DNA from: Magnolia sinica
Lineage: Eukaryota; Streptophyta; Magnoliopsida; Magnoliales; Magnoliaceae
Direction: 5' to 3'
Assembly: GCF_029962835.1 (NCBI RefSeq)
Contig: NC_080586.1
Coordinates: 69,751,001 to 69,815,000, forward strand
Length of the DNA: 64,000 bases
The notes beneath the pieces are model-generated. The model made no database searches. It worked only from the letters and a program-made list of their open reading frames with translations, and was not told where the DNA came from. This document shows, one piece after another, positions 50,641 through 62,574 of the stretch. Position 1 is the first letter of the stretch. The number at the start of each line of letters is the position of its first letter. The position numbers and the translations under genes are program-made.

Positions 50641-52543
50641 TTTTGAAGCTTCGCCGGATTGAATTTTAGAAAAAGACAAAATTAGCCCGTTTGAGTTGAA
50701 GGAAGCCGGCATAAGACCATACAAGGCAGAGGGAGAGAGGAATAATATGATACGTGACCCGAGTTTGGGACAGTATACACGAGTCCACTTATGGGAATGT
50801 GGGTCCCACCATCCATTGTTCGGTAATCCAGACCATTGGCATGTTGGGTCTCACCATCGATTGGGAATTTGGCAAACGATCACTGATGGGAAGCATTCAG
50901 ACACCGATATTCGGACTTCTTTCAGTTGAATGTAAACCGTTGTTTCTTGACTGTATCCATGTGGGGCACACATCTAAAGTTTGAAACTGTCCATCTACGG
51001 TGAGAAAAACAAGTAGAAAGGTTTGTATTTCTGAAAAATGGGCCCCACTTGTTAGAATTCAACACTAGTGTATACCGTACAGAACGATAACCGGCACGTA
51101 CCATACAAACCCCACATGCAATGAACTTGGAGAAATTTACGACTGTGGACCCCACCTTTTATCCCGTGGTTTTTACGAGACAATACAAACTTAATATACG
51201 CACTTGGACCTCCTCGTACGGACACCGAATTTGAGGACGAAAATACCCCTGCCTTCCTCTGGCTGGCGTGCAGAGACGAGCGCTGACGGACCTGGATGTC
51301 TGTGAGAAATCCTCTGTGATGTTTGTGAGAAGTCCGGCGATGGGAACTCAGGTGGGGCCCACTGTGATGTTTGTGAGAAATCCTCCCCGTCTAAGTTCAT
51401 TCATAGGATCACAAAGACCTGGATGAAGAGGAAAAACAAATTTCATAATGATCCAAAACTTCTGTAACTCCTAAAAGAGTTTCAATGGTAGACGTTCAAT
51501 TCCCCACTACCTTTTAGAGTGTGGTCCACTTGATAGTTAGATCTATCTTATTTTTCATCTCAAGCCTTAATATGAGCTCACCAAATAGATGGACGGTTTG
51601 GATATAACACAAACCTCATGATTGGACCCACAGAAGTGATACAGCGAAAAAAAAGAAGAGAACAGAGTGCCACGGCACTGCCGCGGGTTTTGCGGCAGTG
51701 CCGCCGAACCTACCGCCGAACCGGCGGTAGTGCCGCGGCAGTTTGGGCTTTTAAATAAAAAAAAAAATTAAGGGGAGAACTTTTTCTCCCTTACATTTTT
51801 CTCTAATACATAATTATGTAAATATGTATATGTAAGTATATAAAAATATTTTTCTATCTTTTAATTCATTTCTTTGTCTATTTATTTAACAAGCATATCT
51901 CCTAGGCTAGAATGATTTACTTAACGTACCACATATGATTTTGGGGTAGGAGAAGCTAATTTAGCCAACAAACATAGTTATTTTCCAAGATCTATAAGGA
52001 GTTCCTCAAGCACTATTACACTACCATAAAGAGAAATATCAGTACAGAGTATACAACTAATGCAACAGCTACCTAAGGATAGCCTATCATGCTTAAAAGG
52101 CTAAATAGATCACCATACATGTTAAAAGGGCTCATATGACATAGTCTGAAATGTATCCTCAGACATGTTTATAGAATGGAAGTTCCATGGAAGCTTTATT
52201 CATGTATTCTCAGCCCTGCATTTGGCCCTTGAGTTAAATTTCCAGAAATTGCTATTCTAATGGATTCTACAATTGGTTAAAACAATTAGAACAATGGGAG
52301 TTATTATTTGAGGTGTAAACTCAGGTAACAAAAAGCTTCTCAGTTGGGTTTCTTTCTCAAGGTCCTTCCAAACACCGAGTGAATTTGGAAAGTGACCACA
52401 ACTACATATTCAACCAAATGCTAAGGTTTGCACATAACTAGCATTTCCAAGTTAGGTTTGTGTAGTTCAAACGCCAGCTAATGACATGAACGATTTGTGG
52501 CATTCAAGCTGCAACGAAGGAATCCATACCAGTTTCAAGCTCT

Positions 52544-53181
52544 TTGAAAATGAGCGGGGCAAACATGAAAATGAGCGGGGCAAACATGAAAATGAGCGGG
52601 GCAAGCATGAAAGGGAGCGGGGCAAGTATGAAATTCAGCGAGGCAAACATAAAAAATGAGGGGGGCAAGCATGAAAATGAGCAGGGCAAGCATGAAAATG
52701 AGCGGGGCAAGCATGAAAATGAGCGGGGCAAACATGAAAAGAGCGACGCAAGCATGAAATTCAACGGGCAAACATAAAATTCAAGATCTAAAGCAATTGT
52801 CAAGCATTAAATTCTATGTGCATTGAACTTGATCAACGAGCATAACGAGACAAACTGAAAATACAGTGGGACAAAATATAAAGTTCATTTTATCATCCAC
52901 CAAAATTATAAAGTATGCTATACATCCACCCATGCACTTCTGGTAAATATGAAGTATGAGCGGGGCAAACTAGAAAAACAGCAGGGCAAACTGAAGTATG
53001 AGCGGGGCAAACTGAAATATGAGCGGGGCAAACTAGAAAAATAGCGGGGCAAACTGAAGTATGAGCGGGGCAAACTAGAAAAACAGCGGGGCAAACTGAA
53101 ATATGAGCGAGGCAAACTAGAAAATCAGCGGGGGAAACATGAAAATCAGCGGGGGAACTAGAAAATCTGCGAGGGAAACAT
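52544..53181. repeat. 21-bp minisatellite, left arm part 1
   Basis: The tandem unit resembles AAAATGAGCGGGGCAAGCATG and, further in, GAAGTATGAGCGGGGCAAACT. The period is 21 bp, a multiple of three, so frames stay open without implying a protein. Confidence 0.9.
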
Positions 53182-54465
53182 GAGAAAGTGGTTGGGGATG
53201 ATATTCATAAGGCAGTGTGTTTCTTCATGGAAGGAGGTCAGATGCATAGAGCGTTTACGGCATCATTGATCAGTCTTCTCCCAAAGAATCCGGCCGCTAA
53301 AGGGTTTGTAGACTACCGGCCGATTAACCTTTGCAATGTTATTTACAAAATCTTCTCAAAGATCCTAGCTTCCTGCTTGAGTAAGATCCTTCCTAGGCTT
53401 ATTTCCATGGAGCAAGGGGCTTTTGTGAAAGGCAGGTCTATTACAGAGAATGTTGCTATGACGCTTGAGGCAATGCGCAACAATGACTGGAAAGCTAGAG
53501 GCGGCAATCTCATTCTCAAGCTTGACCTTGAGAAAGCCTATGATAGGGTGGATTGGATTTTTCTCAAGAAGGTGATGAGGCGATTTGGTTTTAGTGACAG
53601 ATGGATTTCCTAGATGGAAGCATGCTAATGAAATTCTGGTTCTCAGTCCTTTTCAATGGGGAGCCTACGGTGAAGTTAAACGTTGATGGCTAGGCTCTGT
53701 TAGATCCTCTCATGTGTAGTGTACAGGTTGTTTTCCCATTTTTTGGGCTTTCAGTGTTTGGGGAGGCCGTGGCAGGTGATCCTCCTGATTGGCTTCCCTG
53801 ATCTTGGTATGGGATGCCTCTCTCATATGGTGCTAGAAAAATACAGCTTGTGATCCAATTGGGTGAGACAACTGGCCAGACAAGGTCCTTGTCGTAGTTT
53901 GTTGTTGAGAAGCCGCTGCCTCCTTCGTCCTCTGTTTCAGTCTTTGCTTCAGTCTATCTTCTCTACTTCTTCTAGTGGATGCTGCCTATGTGTTGTTGTG
54001 GTGGGCCTTCCCTTGGAGGTGTTGTCGCTAAGGTTGGTTTAGGGTCTTGGATGTGAGATCATAGCAGCAGACTATGGTCTATGGTCAGAAGTTGGGAGGG
54101 CTGGATGGGAAGGTGTGGCCTGCTTGAGTCAGTGGTATAGGCAGCTGGTTGGTTTGTATAAGTGGAATATTGTAGGTAGGGAGAGTGGTCGCTTCAGCCC
54201 ATGGGATTTTAAGAAGGTCGAAGAGTGGAGGAGTCGAATTTGCCTCCTTGTTGTTAGTGAGTGAGGTGGTGTCTTCCTGGTAGTGTTTATGCCCATTGAG
54301 GGGCAGCTTGGCACGTTTTTTCTCGTTTCTCTTTCTCTTAATAGCAGATATGATAGGCGAGGCCCGATGTTTTTTGTGGAGCCCACCCGAAAATGTTCCT
54401 TGTACATCGTTTATTCATTTATTAAAAGTTTTAGGGGCATCGCCTTCCTTTAAAAAAAAAAAAAC
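53182..54465 (+). mobile_element. L1-type LINE fragment inserted in the minisatellite
   Basis: About 53188-53613 encodes reverse-transcriptase motifs: FVDYRPINLCNVIYKI, QGAFVKGRSITENV and LKLDLEKAYDRVDW. The frame stops just after this. The remaining 3' part carries a short RNase-H-like word (KLNVDG), suggesting internal deletion, and ends in a poly-A run at 54453-54465. The copy is 5'-truncated and dead. Minisatellite units flank both sides, so target duplications cannot be separated from array sequence. Confidence 0.85.
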
Positions 54466-54640
54466 GGGGGAAACATGAAAATCAGAGGGGAAGCTACAAA
54501 ATCAGCGGGGGAAACATGATAATGAGCGGGGCAAGCATGAAAAATGAGCGGGGCAATCATGAAAATGAGCGGGGCAGGCATGAAAATGAGCGGGGCAAAC
54601 TAGAAAATCAATGGAGCAAACTTGAAAATGAGAGAAAATT
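54466..54640. repeat. 21-bp minisatellite, left arm part 2
   Basis: The same 21-bp unit resumes directly after the poly-A of the inserted LINE, showing that one array was split by the insertion. Confidence 0.85.
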
Positions 54641-54644
54641 CACC

Positions 54645-54965
54645 AGAGAGAGAGAGAGAAGAGGGTTTCATCAACTAAAAATCGAAGATAGAGAAGAAAA
54701 ATCCCTCAATTTTGATAGAAAATAAAAACAAATCAAAGCTCATATAAAGAAAATACCTGGAAAACGCCAACAGAGAGATAGAGAAGAGGGTTTGGGGCTT
54801 CTGGGCTTTGAGGCACAGCAAGAGGGAGAACAAGAGTTGAGGGTTTGGGGCGAGAGAACGGTTTGGGATTTGAGGTCAAGCACGGATTATGAGAGACCTT
54901 TGGAGGAAGTTCAGATGCTAGGTAGGGTCCACTGTGATGTTTGTGAGGAATCCACATCGTCTATC
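54645..54965 (-). other. Possible captured gene leader, left arm copy
   Basis: Read on the minus strand this is a CT-rich stretch with CCCAAACCC words that ends in CGTTTTCCAG followed by GTATTTTC, a good splice-donor context. It looks like the 5' leader or first exon of a host gene. The copy at 55722-56050 is the same sequence inverted. No protein domain is recognised. Confidence 0.4.
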
Positions 54966-55520
54966 TATGATTTGGACTGGTCTGTTCAGTCTCATTCCGG
55001 AAAGAGTAGTATAAAAAATTTCAATAGGATAATCTTAATGTTCTGATTAGTGGTATAAAATTATGTAATGGTCAACGTTCAACTAAAGAAGTGTCTAAGG
55101 TTTGAGGGTAGCAACTTTAAAATCTATGTGAGTTTGGGGTGCTGTCACAGTTAGATCCATCAAACTTGCATAGTTGGGCATGGACCTTATGATTCCTTTT
55201 GGAAAAATTGGTAAATCCTCAAGTGGGCTCAGTTAAAAGAGTCCATATTTGCAGCTTGGATTAATGTTCTACAACGGGCTTTCCATGCTAGCATTCCAAG
55301 ATATAGGGATCATGGTTTTGTGAACTTGTCGGTGGGTAGCTTGTTGTAATTGAGTTTGTGTATCATGGATTTGTTATATTGACGAGGGAAGAAAAAGACT
55401 AAAGAGAGCATGTCATGAAAAATGAGGTTTCTTTCCAACAGTTGCATATAGGTGTTTGTAAAATCTTAAAAGAGAGATAAGGGCCTCCTAGTATGACTCT
55501 TGGTATACAGATAATTTTGT

Positions 55521-55640
55521 CACTACACCAAAATTGCGAATTTAGAACGGTTCTATCTTTGATTTAGGAATGGTTTTAAGCTGTTCTAAATTTGGAACTG
55601 TTATAAACCATTCTAAATATAGAAAAAGGGACGGTGTGGA
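55521..55640. mobile_element. CACTA-type transposon terminus (fragment)
   Basis: The sequence starts CACTACACCAAAATTGCG and continues with inverted sub-terminal words built on TTCTAAATT and AACGGTTCTA, as CACTA ends do. The opposite terminus was not found; it lies in the unpaired centre of the foldback element. Confidence 0.55.
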
Positions 55641-55721
55641 TTTCTCATCTCTTGTGTAGCCCACTTTGAGTTTTGGATCCACCTCATGTTTGGTCTCATG
55701 TCCTAAAATGATCTCTCAAAA

Positions 55722-56050
55722 TGGATGGACGATGTGGATTCCTCACAAACATCACAGTGGGCCCCACCTAGCATCCCAACTTCCTCCAAAGGTCTCTCAT
55801 AATCCGTGCTCGACCTCCAATCCCAAACCGTTCTCTCGCCCCAAACCCTCAACTCTTGTTCTCCCTCTCGCTGTGCCTCAAAGCCCCGAAGCCCCAAACC
55901 CTCTTCTCTCTCTCTGTTGGCGTTTTCCAGGTATTTTCTTCACATGAGCTTTGATTTATTTTCATTTTCTCTTGAAATTGAGGGATTTTTCTTCGCTATC
56001 TTCGATTTTCAGCTTATGAATTTTCTCTCATTTTCAGCCGAGTGTAGGAG
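55722..56050 (+). other. Possible captured gene leader, right arm copy
   Basis: Inverted partner of 54645-54965. It keeps the same CT-rich leader and the donor-like CCAG/GTATTTTC junction at about 55930, which suggests the segment was present when the arms formed. Confidence 0.4.
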
Positions 56051-56094
56051 ATCATTACTCTTAAAGAAAAGATGTTCAAAGTTCCAAATTCATC

Positions 56095-57150
56095 AACGAA
56101 ATCAGATAGTTCGCCCCGCTCATATTCTAGTTCCCCTCTATTTTTCTTGTTTGCCCTCATATTTCAATTTGCCATTTTGTTTTTCTAGTTTGCCTCGATC
56201 ATATTTTAGTTTGCTCGCTATTTTTCTAGTTTGCCCGATGATTTTCTAGTTTGCCTTGCTCATATTTTAGTTTACCTAGTTTGTTTTTCTAGTTTGTCTT
56301 TGTTTTTCATGTTTCCCCAGTTGATTTCCTAATTTGCCTCACTGATTTCATGTTTCCCCCGTTGATTTTCTAGTTTGCCTCGTTGTTTTTCTAGTTTGCC
56401 CGCTCATTTTTCTAGTTTACCCTACTGCTTTTCATGTTTCCCCTGATTTTCTAGTTTGCCCCACTTGCTTTTCATGTTTCCCTCACTGATTTAGTTTTCC
56501 CCCATGATTTTCTAGTTTGCCCCTTTGATTTTCTAGTTTCCCAGTTGATTTTCTAGTTTGCCCATTGTTTTCTAGTTTGCCCCATTGCTTTTCATGTTTC
56601 TCCTTGATTTTCTAGTTTGCCTCTTTGCTTGGTAATTTGTCCCGTTGATTTTCTAATTTGCCCTGCTCATATTTCAGATTGCTCATTGCTTTTCTAGTTT
56701 GCCCATTGCTTTTCATGTTTCCCATTGATTTTCTAGTTTGCTTCGTTGATTTTTCAGTTTTTCCCGTTGATTTTCTAGTTTGCCGCTCATATTTCGATTT
56801 GCCCCACTCATATTTCAGTTTGCTCTGCTATTTTTCTTTGTCCTTGCTCATATTTGAGTTTGCCTCGCGATTTTCTAATGTTGCCCGCTCGATATTTCAA
56901 TTTGCCCATTGTTTTCTAGTTTGCCCCGCTGCTTTTCATGTTTCCCATTGATTTTCTAGTTTACCTGCTTTTCTAGTTTGCCCCGCTCATTTTCATGCTT
57001 ACCCCGCTAATTTTCATGCTTGCCCCGCTCATTTTCATGCTTGCCCCGCTAATTTTCATGCTTGCCTTCTCATTTTCATGTTTGCCCCGTTGAATTTCAT
57101 GTTTGCTCCGCTTATTTTCATGTTTGCCCCGCTGAATCTCATGCTTGCCT
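56095..57150. repeat. 21-bp minisatellite, right arm, inverted
   Basis: The same unit appears as its reverse complement (TTTCATGTTTGCCCCGCTGA-like words). It is more diverged and longer than the left array, with variants ending in TTTCTAGTTTGCC. It faces the left array across the element centre. Confidence 0.88.
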
Positions 57151-57213
57151 TGCTAAATTAGCTTCTCCTACCCCAAAATCATATATAGTACGTTAAGCAA
57201 ATCATTCTAGTTT

Positions 57214-57348
57214 GGATCCTTACTCTTGCTCGGGTGGTAGACTCTTAGGAGTTTCAATACCCGGTCAAGCATTCAAGTATCCATAGGTGGTGAAATTCCA
57301 CTAGTGTGAGTGTGTGGGGGTGCGTGTGCGTGTGTAAAAAAAAAAAAA
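57214..57348 (+). mobile_element. tRNA-derived SINE, copy C
   Basis: The 16-bp duplications CAAATCATTCTAGTTT lie at 57198-57213 and 57349-57364. The body begins GGATCCTTACTCTTGCTC, has a box-A-like TTGCTCGGGTGGTAG and a box-B-like region 40 bp on, and ends in GT-rich then poly-A sequence. It interrupts the right arm of the foldback element. Confidence 0.88.
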
Positions 57349-58249
57349 CAAATCATTCTAGTTTAGGAGATATGCTTGTTGAATACATGGACAAAGAAAT
57401 GAATTAAAAGATAAAAAAATATTTTTATATACTTATATATACATATTTATATAATTATGTATTAGAGGAAAATACAGAAAAATATTGTTGTTCAATGCCA
57501 TTAACAGTTGTTTAATGCCATCGGAAAAATACGGAAATCTCACGTGTTTGAAGTCTTTCTCTTTTTTTTATGTGTTGCTTTTGTGGGTCCCATCATGAGG
57601 TCTGTGTTATATCCAAACCGTCCATCTATTTGGCGAGCTCATATTAAGGCTTGAGACGAAAAATAAGATAGATCTAACTATCAAGTGGACCACACTGTAA
57701 AAGGCAGTGGGGAATTGAACGTCTACCATTGAAACCCTTTCAGGGGTTACAGAAGTTTTGGATCATTATGAAATTTGTTTTCCTCTTCATCTAGGTCTTT
57801 GTGACCCTATGAATGAACTTAGACGGGGAGGATTTCTCGCAAACATCACAGTGGGCTCCACCTAAGTTTCTAATGGTTGACGCTCACTCAACACTGTTTC
57901 CTGTAATGTGGTACACTTGAGACTTGGATATACCTCATTTTTGGTCTCATGGCATAAAATGATCTGGAAAAATATATGGACTGCATGGATGAAAAGCAAA
58001 CATCATGGTGGGGCCCACATACTACTGACGATTCGCCATTGGCGGGTGGCAGGAGGCTTACCCAATCCGTTTCCCTGAAAAGCAGGGGTATTTTCGTCCT
58101 GGAATTTATCGTCCGTACGAAGAGGTCTAAATGCGTATGTTAAGTTTGTATTGTGTCAAGAATATCCAATGGATAAAAGGTGGGGCCCACAGTCGTAAAT
58201 TTCTCATGAACTTGGGAGCGGATTGGGTGGGATCCCGGACTCAATCAAG

Positions 58250-58556
58250 ACGGTGCGGCCCTTACCATGGGGCCCACCTTGATGTATGTATTCTGCATCC
58301 ACGCCGTCCATCTGTTTCCCAGATTATTTTAGGAAATTATCCCAAAAATGAAGCAGAATCAATTATCAAGAGATTGGATGGGCCCCAGGAAATTTTAATG
58401 GTAGGGCGTTCAATCATCACTGTTTCCTATGTTATGGTACACCTGATAATTGGATCAACTTAATTGTTTGGATAATGCCTTAAAATGATCTGGAAGACAG
58501 ATGAACGGTGTGGATACAGAATACATACATCAAGGTGGGCCTCACAGTAAGGGCCG
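58250..58556. repeat. Palindromic GTGGGCC-family MITE copy
   Basis: GCGGCCCTTACCATGGGGCC on the left pairs with CCTCACAGTAAGGGCCGC on the right; the interior is short. Confidence 0.78.
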
Positions 58557-58679
58557 CACGCGTGTGAATATAAATCTGACTGTTTACCCAAAAAAAAAAA
58601 AATCATGTCTGATGGAAAAAAGGGTATATTTAATGCTATGACTGCGTCGCGCCGCAACCACTGCAACTTTTGGTAGTAC

Positions 58680-59075
58680 CGTGCTTACGTGGATCCACCC
58701 TAATATGTGTCATATCCGCACTGCCAAACATTTTTTTAAAGATAATTTTAAGGCATTAATTCGGAAAAGCGTTGGATCCAAAGCTGCTACAAAAATAAAT
58801 GGAGACAGTGATATTCACCGTTGAATCTCTTTTAGGGCTCAGCATGATGTTTATATGCCATCCAACTTATTCGTAAAGTCACGCATGAATGTAGGCAAAA
58901 AAACAAATATAAGCTTGATTCAAAATATTTGGGCACTAAGAAGTTTCCAATAGCAAGCATTTAATCCTCATTGTTTTTTCTAACCTATTTTTTTAGATCA
59001 TGTCTTAAAATAATCTCAAAAAATGAATGGGTGACATGGACATAACACATATATCATAGTGGGTCCCTGGAACTT
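58680..59075. repeat. Palindromic GTGGGCC-family MITE copy, worn
   Basis: Family words such as CACCGTTGAATCTCTTTTAG and ACATATATCATAGTGGGTCC remain; the ends are diverged. Confidence 0.55.
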
Positions 59076-59299
59076 TGCCACATCAACACACATCCCACGT
59101 CGGTGGTGTGTATCGTGCCACACAATTCGCTTTCCCAATCCAATTGAGTGATTTTGAGATGCCCTGTTCTACGGAGGCCGTGAGATTAAAAAAATTAGCT
59201 TGAATAGAAACTCAGGTGCCCCACATCACCGGTAACAGTTGGATCTTGGAAGGGAGAGGGAAGCGAATTTGAAAGTGACCCTGCCACTAGCCAATAGTA

Positions 59300-59500
59300 G
59301 TCAGTGCTCTGTAGGCCCTACCATAATGTATGTGTTTCATCCATAGTGTCCATCCATTTTTCCATATCATTCTATGGTATGAGTCTAAAAAAAAGGTAGA
59401 TTCAAATGTCAAGTAAACCACGTCACAAGAAATAATGTTTTTTGAACACTCACCATTAAAAACTTCTTAAGGGCCACAAAAATTTTAGACCAAGCTGATA
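59300..59500. repeat. Palindromic GTGGGCC-family MITE copy, left half
   Basis: CTGTAGGCCCTACCATAATG through CACCATTAAAAACTTCTTAA; the right half is absent. Confidence 0.6.
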
Positions 59501-59519
59501 CCGCCGTTATATAATGAGT

Positions 59520-61750
59520 CATTATTCGGATCACATGATTTGTTGCAGCACGTGGCGGCTCATCATCGGTGTTCCTTAATCCAAATTAAGGTATCAACAC
59601 GGTACGGGTCGTCACCCAACACCAAATATGACACAATTAATTTAGGGTGTGGGCTTGTCACCCAAAACTAAATCAATACAAAAGAAATTAGCTCGTCACC
59701 CAATTCCACTCACACCCGGTCGTTCGAATGGTGCTCTGGCATGGAACCATTGACCGGGTAATTTGACGGGGGGCCGTTCGAACAATATACTATCACCTTT
59801 ATCAATGCTCATTGGTCACTATGTGGAAGCTCGTCACCTCAGCATAGGCCGACAGCTCGAACACGATGTCCCATACCACAACGCTCGGCTCATGAGTCTT
59901 TGTGAGATCGTAACATACTAATGGTTATGAGTAAACTAAATCAATGATAATGGTGGTATCACAGATTCTATTGAATGTTATACAATCATCAAGCATAAGA
60001 TTGATTGAGCTTGCATTAGAAAGATGTGATCGACTACAGAGGACCCCGAACAAATCGACATTGGGTGCAAAGTGTCCCATGTAGCCTCAACTACTGTTGA
60101 TCGTCCGTGTTCAACTTCGGTCGGCCATATAACCTTAGGATAGCATCCTTAAAGCGGACTATCCACATATTTAAATAATTTTTAAAGCTCAATCCACCAT
60201 AACAATACAATTCAATCATATTAGCATTTCTAAGCATTTGACATCGAAGAATTCTAATATTAAGAGTTTTATATCATTCAAGCATTTCATTGAGCATATT
60301 ATCAACCATATAGCAAACAACACATTTAGTTATTCTAAAATGCCATGTAAAAGCTTGAGGGTAGATTTTCACTATAGAATCAAAATTATTGACTTGAATG
60401 CACCCTAGCAACAAGAATTTGGGGAAAACACTCTAAACCTAAATTAAAGTACAAAACTATCATTAATGATGTATATTTAATCCTAATTAAATGTTAAACA
60501 ATGAATTATGACATAATTAACTCGATTAGAATGATCCTTCAACTCATTTCGACGAATCGGGACATAAAATCGGTGCACAACCGAAACCCTAATCGAGTTG
60601 AGTCCTATTACGGCTCCCACAAGAGTATGGACACTCCAATCGATAATTGTGACTCAAAACCCTAGCATTATAGTTTGCGAGAATCGACGAAAACAAAAGG
60701 GGGTTTCTAACCCTAATGGCTTAAGAATGCAAGAAACAAAAGAAATAGGTATAAGGATAACTAGGAAACCTCTTACTTAGCAAGGGGTGGAGAATCTGAC
60801 CCGAAATCTTCGGATTTCATCTATGGAAGACATGAAACCGGGCATAAAGATGAGATCTTACAAGATTTGATAAGCACGGCGATCAGACGACGAGATGTAG
60901 CACCGGGTTCTACCATTTCTCCCTTCCCTCTCTTTCTCTCATTGGCTTTGGAAAAATTCGTAAGGGAAGAGAGGAAGTCCAAATGAGGCCCTTTTATATA
61001 TCCAAAAGCGATGAAAATGGCCTCAATGGCCCTTTATTTATTATACTAACCCTGTAGTGGGTTGTTTCCAACCAATGGGACCCATAGGGAGGTGTATGGG
61101 TCAATCTAAGCTATGGGATAAGTGTCCCACTAGGCGATTTATGTTTGAATATAACCATCTGATGATCGGACATGCCGATCAACAGGGAAAGCCCTAACCT
61201 ATATCGACGATCACTAAGCGTCGATCGGATTTATAACTATACACATGTGAGAGAGTAATAATCTCGATTGGTGCCCTAAATTTGGTTATTATCTAACGGT
61301 CTGAAAGCCACAACTTTGGTAAAGACCGGATACAAATAATTAACTAATTTCCTAATTAATTTTAAAAATATTCACACATCTCATGCACTGACCTTACGAG
61401 TTCAAGTTGAGCGATTCGAGATGCAATCTCGGCTCGATATCCAATGATGGATGTCAAGTCAATTAAGACGAACGTCTTTATATAGTCTCGGGTTTAATTG
61501 CTCATTAACGAGCGGTTTAAGACTTATTTAGTTAATAAGGGTATTTTTGAAATGAAATTGGTGGCAAGATTTCTTGTATACGGAAACTAGAGTTTGGAAT
61601 AGCTAAGTTCATAGTGCAGCTTATTCGTAATTAGCGGAAACAATGATTTGGCTCTAACCACCCTAATCAATAACCCTAATTCAACTATACTAGAAACTAC
61701 TCAAATTAATAAAATATACTAAAAATAGAAAATTCAAATTTAACTACACA
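59520..61750. other. Unassigned non-coding block, possibly LTR-derived
   Basis: No gene is visible. Early words such as CTCGTCACCCAA recur and the minus strand has a TATATAAAAGGGCC word near 61000, as in an LTR promoter, but no second LTR, primer site or coding part was found. Confidence 0.25.
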
Positions 61751-62285
61751 GGATTATTTCTGACATCATTAAATGCAATTCCTAAGAAGATACCGAACAC
61801 AAAAACTCTAAGATGAAAAGATATGCACGATCCATCGCCAACGTGCAATTGCAGAAATTTTCAGTTTCAATAGGTCTATTTCATATAATATTTTTGACAC
61901 TTTTAGCTACTAAATTATTTTTATTATTTTTTTTTAGTAATTCATCATCAAGTCTATTTTATCCGTACCAAATTTCATCTCATTTTGAGTTCTAGAAAAA
62001 TTTCAAAAATTACGGAAGTATCAACTGTATGAAACCAACAATTTTAATACAGTTTCCAAAACGTCCTAAAATTAACCCCCTTTAAGTTTTTATTTATTTA
62101 TTTATTTTTATATGAAATTAGACTCATCAAATTTCAATTTATCTTTTAAATCACTTCAATTGGAGTTATAAAATAAAAAATATGAATTTTTGAAGTCAAT
62201 TAATCGAAACTGTCAGTTGCTGAACACTGCTGCAATGCTGAACAGAGGAGTGGCGGTGGCACCGCCGGGGACCGTCTAGAAACTT

Positions 62286-62308
62286 ATTATTATTATTATT
62301 ATTATTGC
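62286..62308. repeat. (TTA)n microsatellite
   Basis: A short TTA run next to a GC-rich word GGCACCGCCGGGG. Confidence 0.95.
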
Positions 62309-62574
62309 AGTGGCACTGCTAGAGTTGACTCAAGTTCTAAAAATTTTAAATTTCAACTCTTTTAGATAAATTTGTTAGGCCCCACATCACTCATTTTGAT
62401 TCTAAATACACGTGAATGCATGCACAAATATGCACTTAAATTGACAAATCAAAAGTTTACATAAAATGAGATGAAACAACAAATGGACGACAAGGATAAA
62501 AGACATACATAATGGTAGATCTCACAAAGCAGTGTCCAGTGAGTAGGCAATATCCATCCGTATGTTTAACGCTG

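Larger units (their letters stand above)
51130..58205. mobile_element. Long-armed foldback Mutator-like element (non-autonomous)
   Basis: The element is flanked by identical 9-bp duplications ATGAACTTG at 51121-51129 and 58206-58214 and starts and ends with the inverted terminus GAGAAATTTACGACTGTGG. The arms match as inverted blocks over most of the element: 51130-51250 with 58088-58205; 51355-51640 with 57580-57855; 51800-51965 with about 57165-57480; 21-bp minisatellites in both arms; and 54645-54965 with 55722-56050. About 750 bp of unpaired centre remains. A LINE sits in the left arm and a SINE in the right, both later arrivals. About 580 bp at 51965-52540 has no partner. No transposase coding sequence is visible, so mobility would need a helper. 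The 9-bp duplication supports the Mutator superfamily. Confidence 0.88.

Noticed and set aside
52544-52777. Protein with seven-residue repeats
   Set aside because: Open frames exist on both strands only because the unit is 21 bp; no start context, splice signal or family match.
52544-53181. CRISPR-like array
   Set aside because: Units are contiguous 21-mers with no spacers, in a plant transposon; it is a minisatellite.
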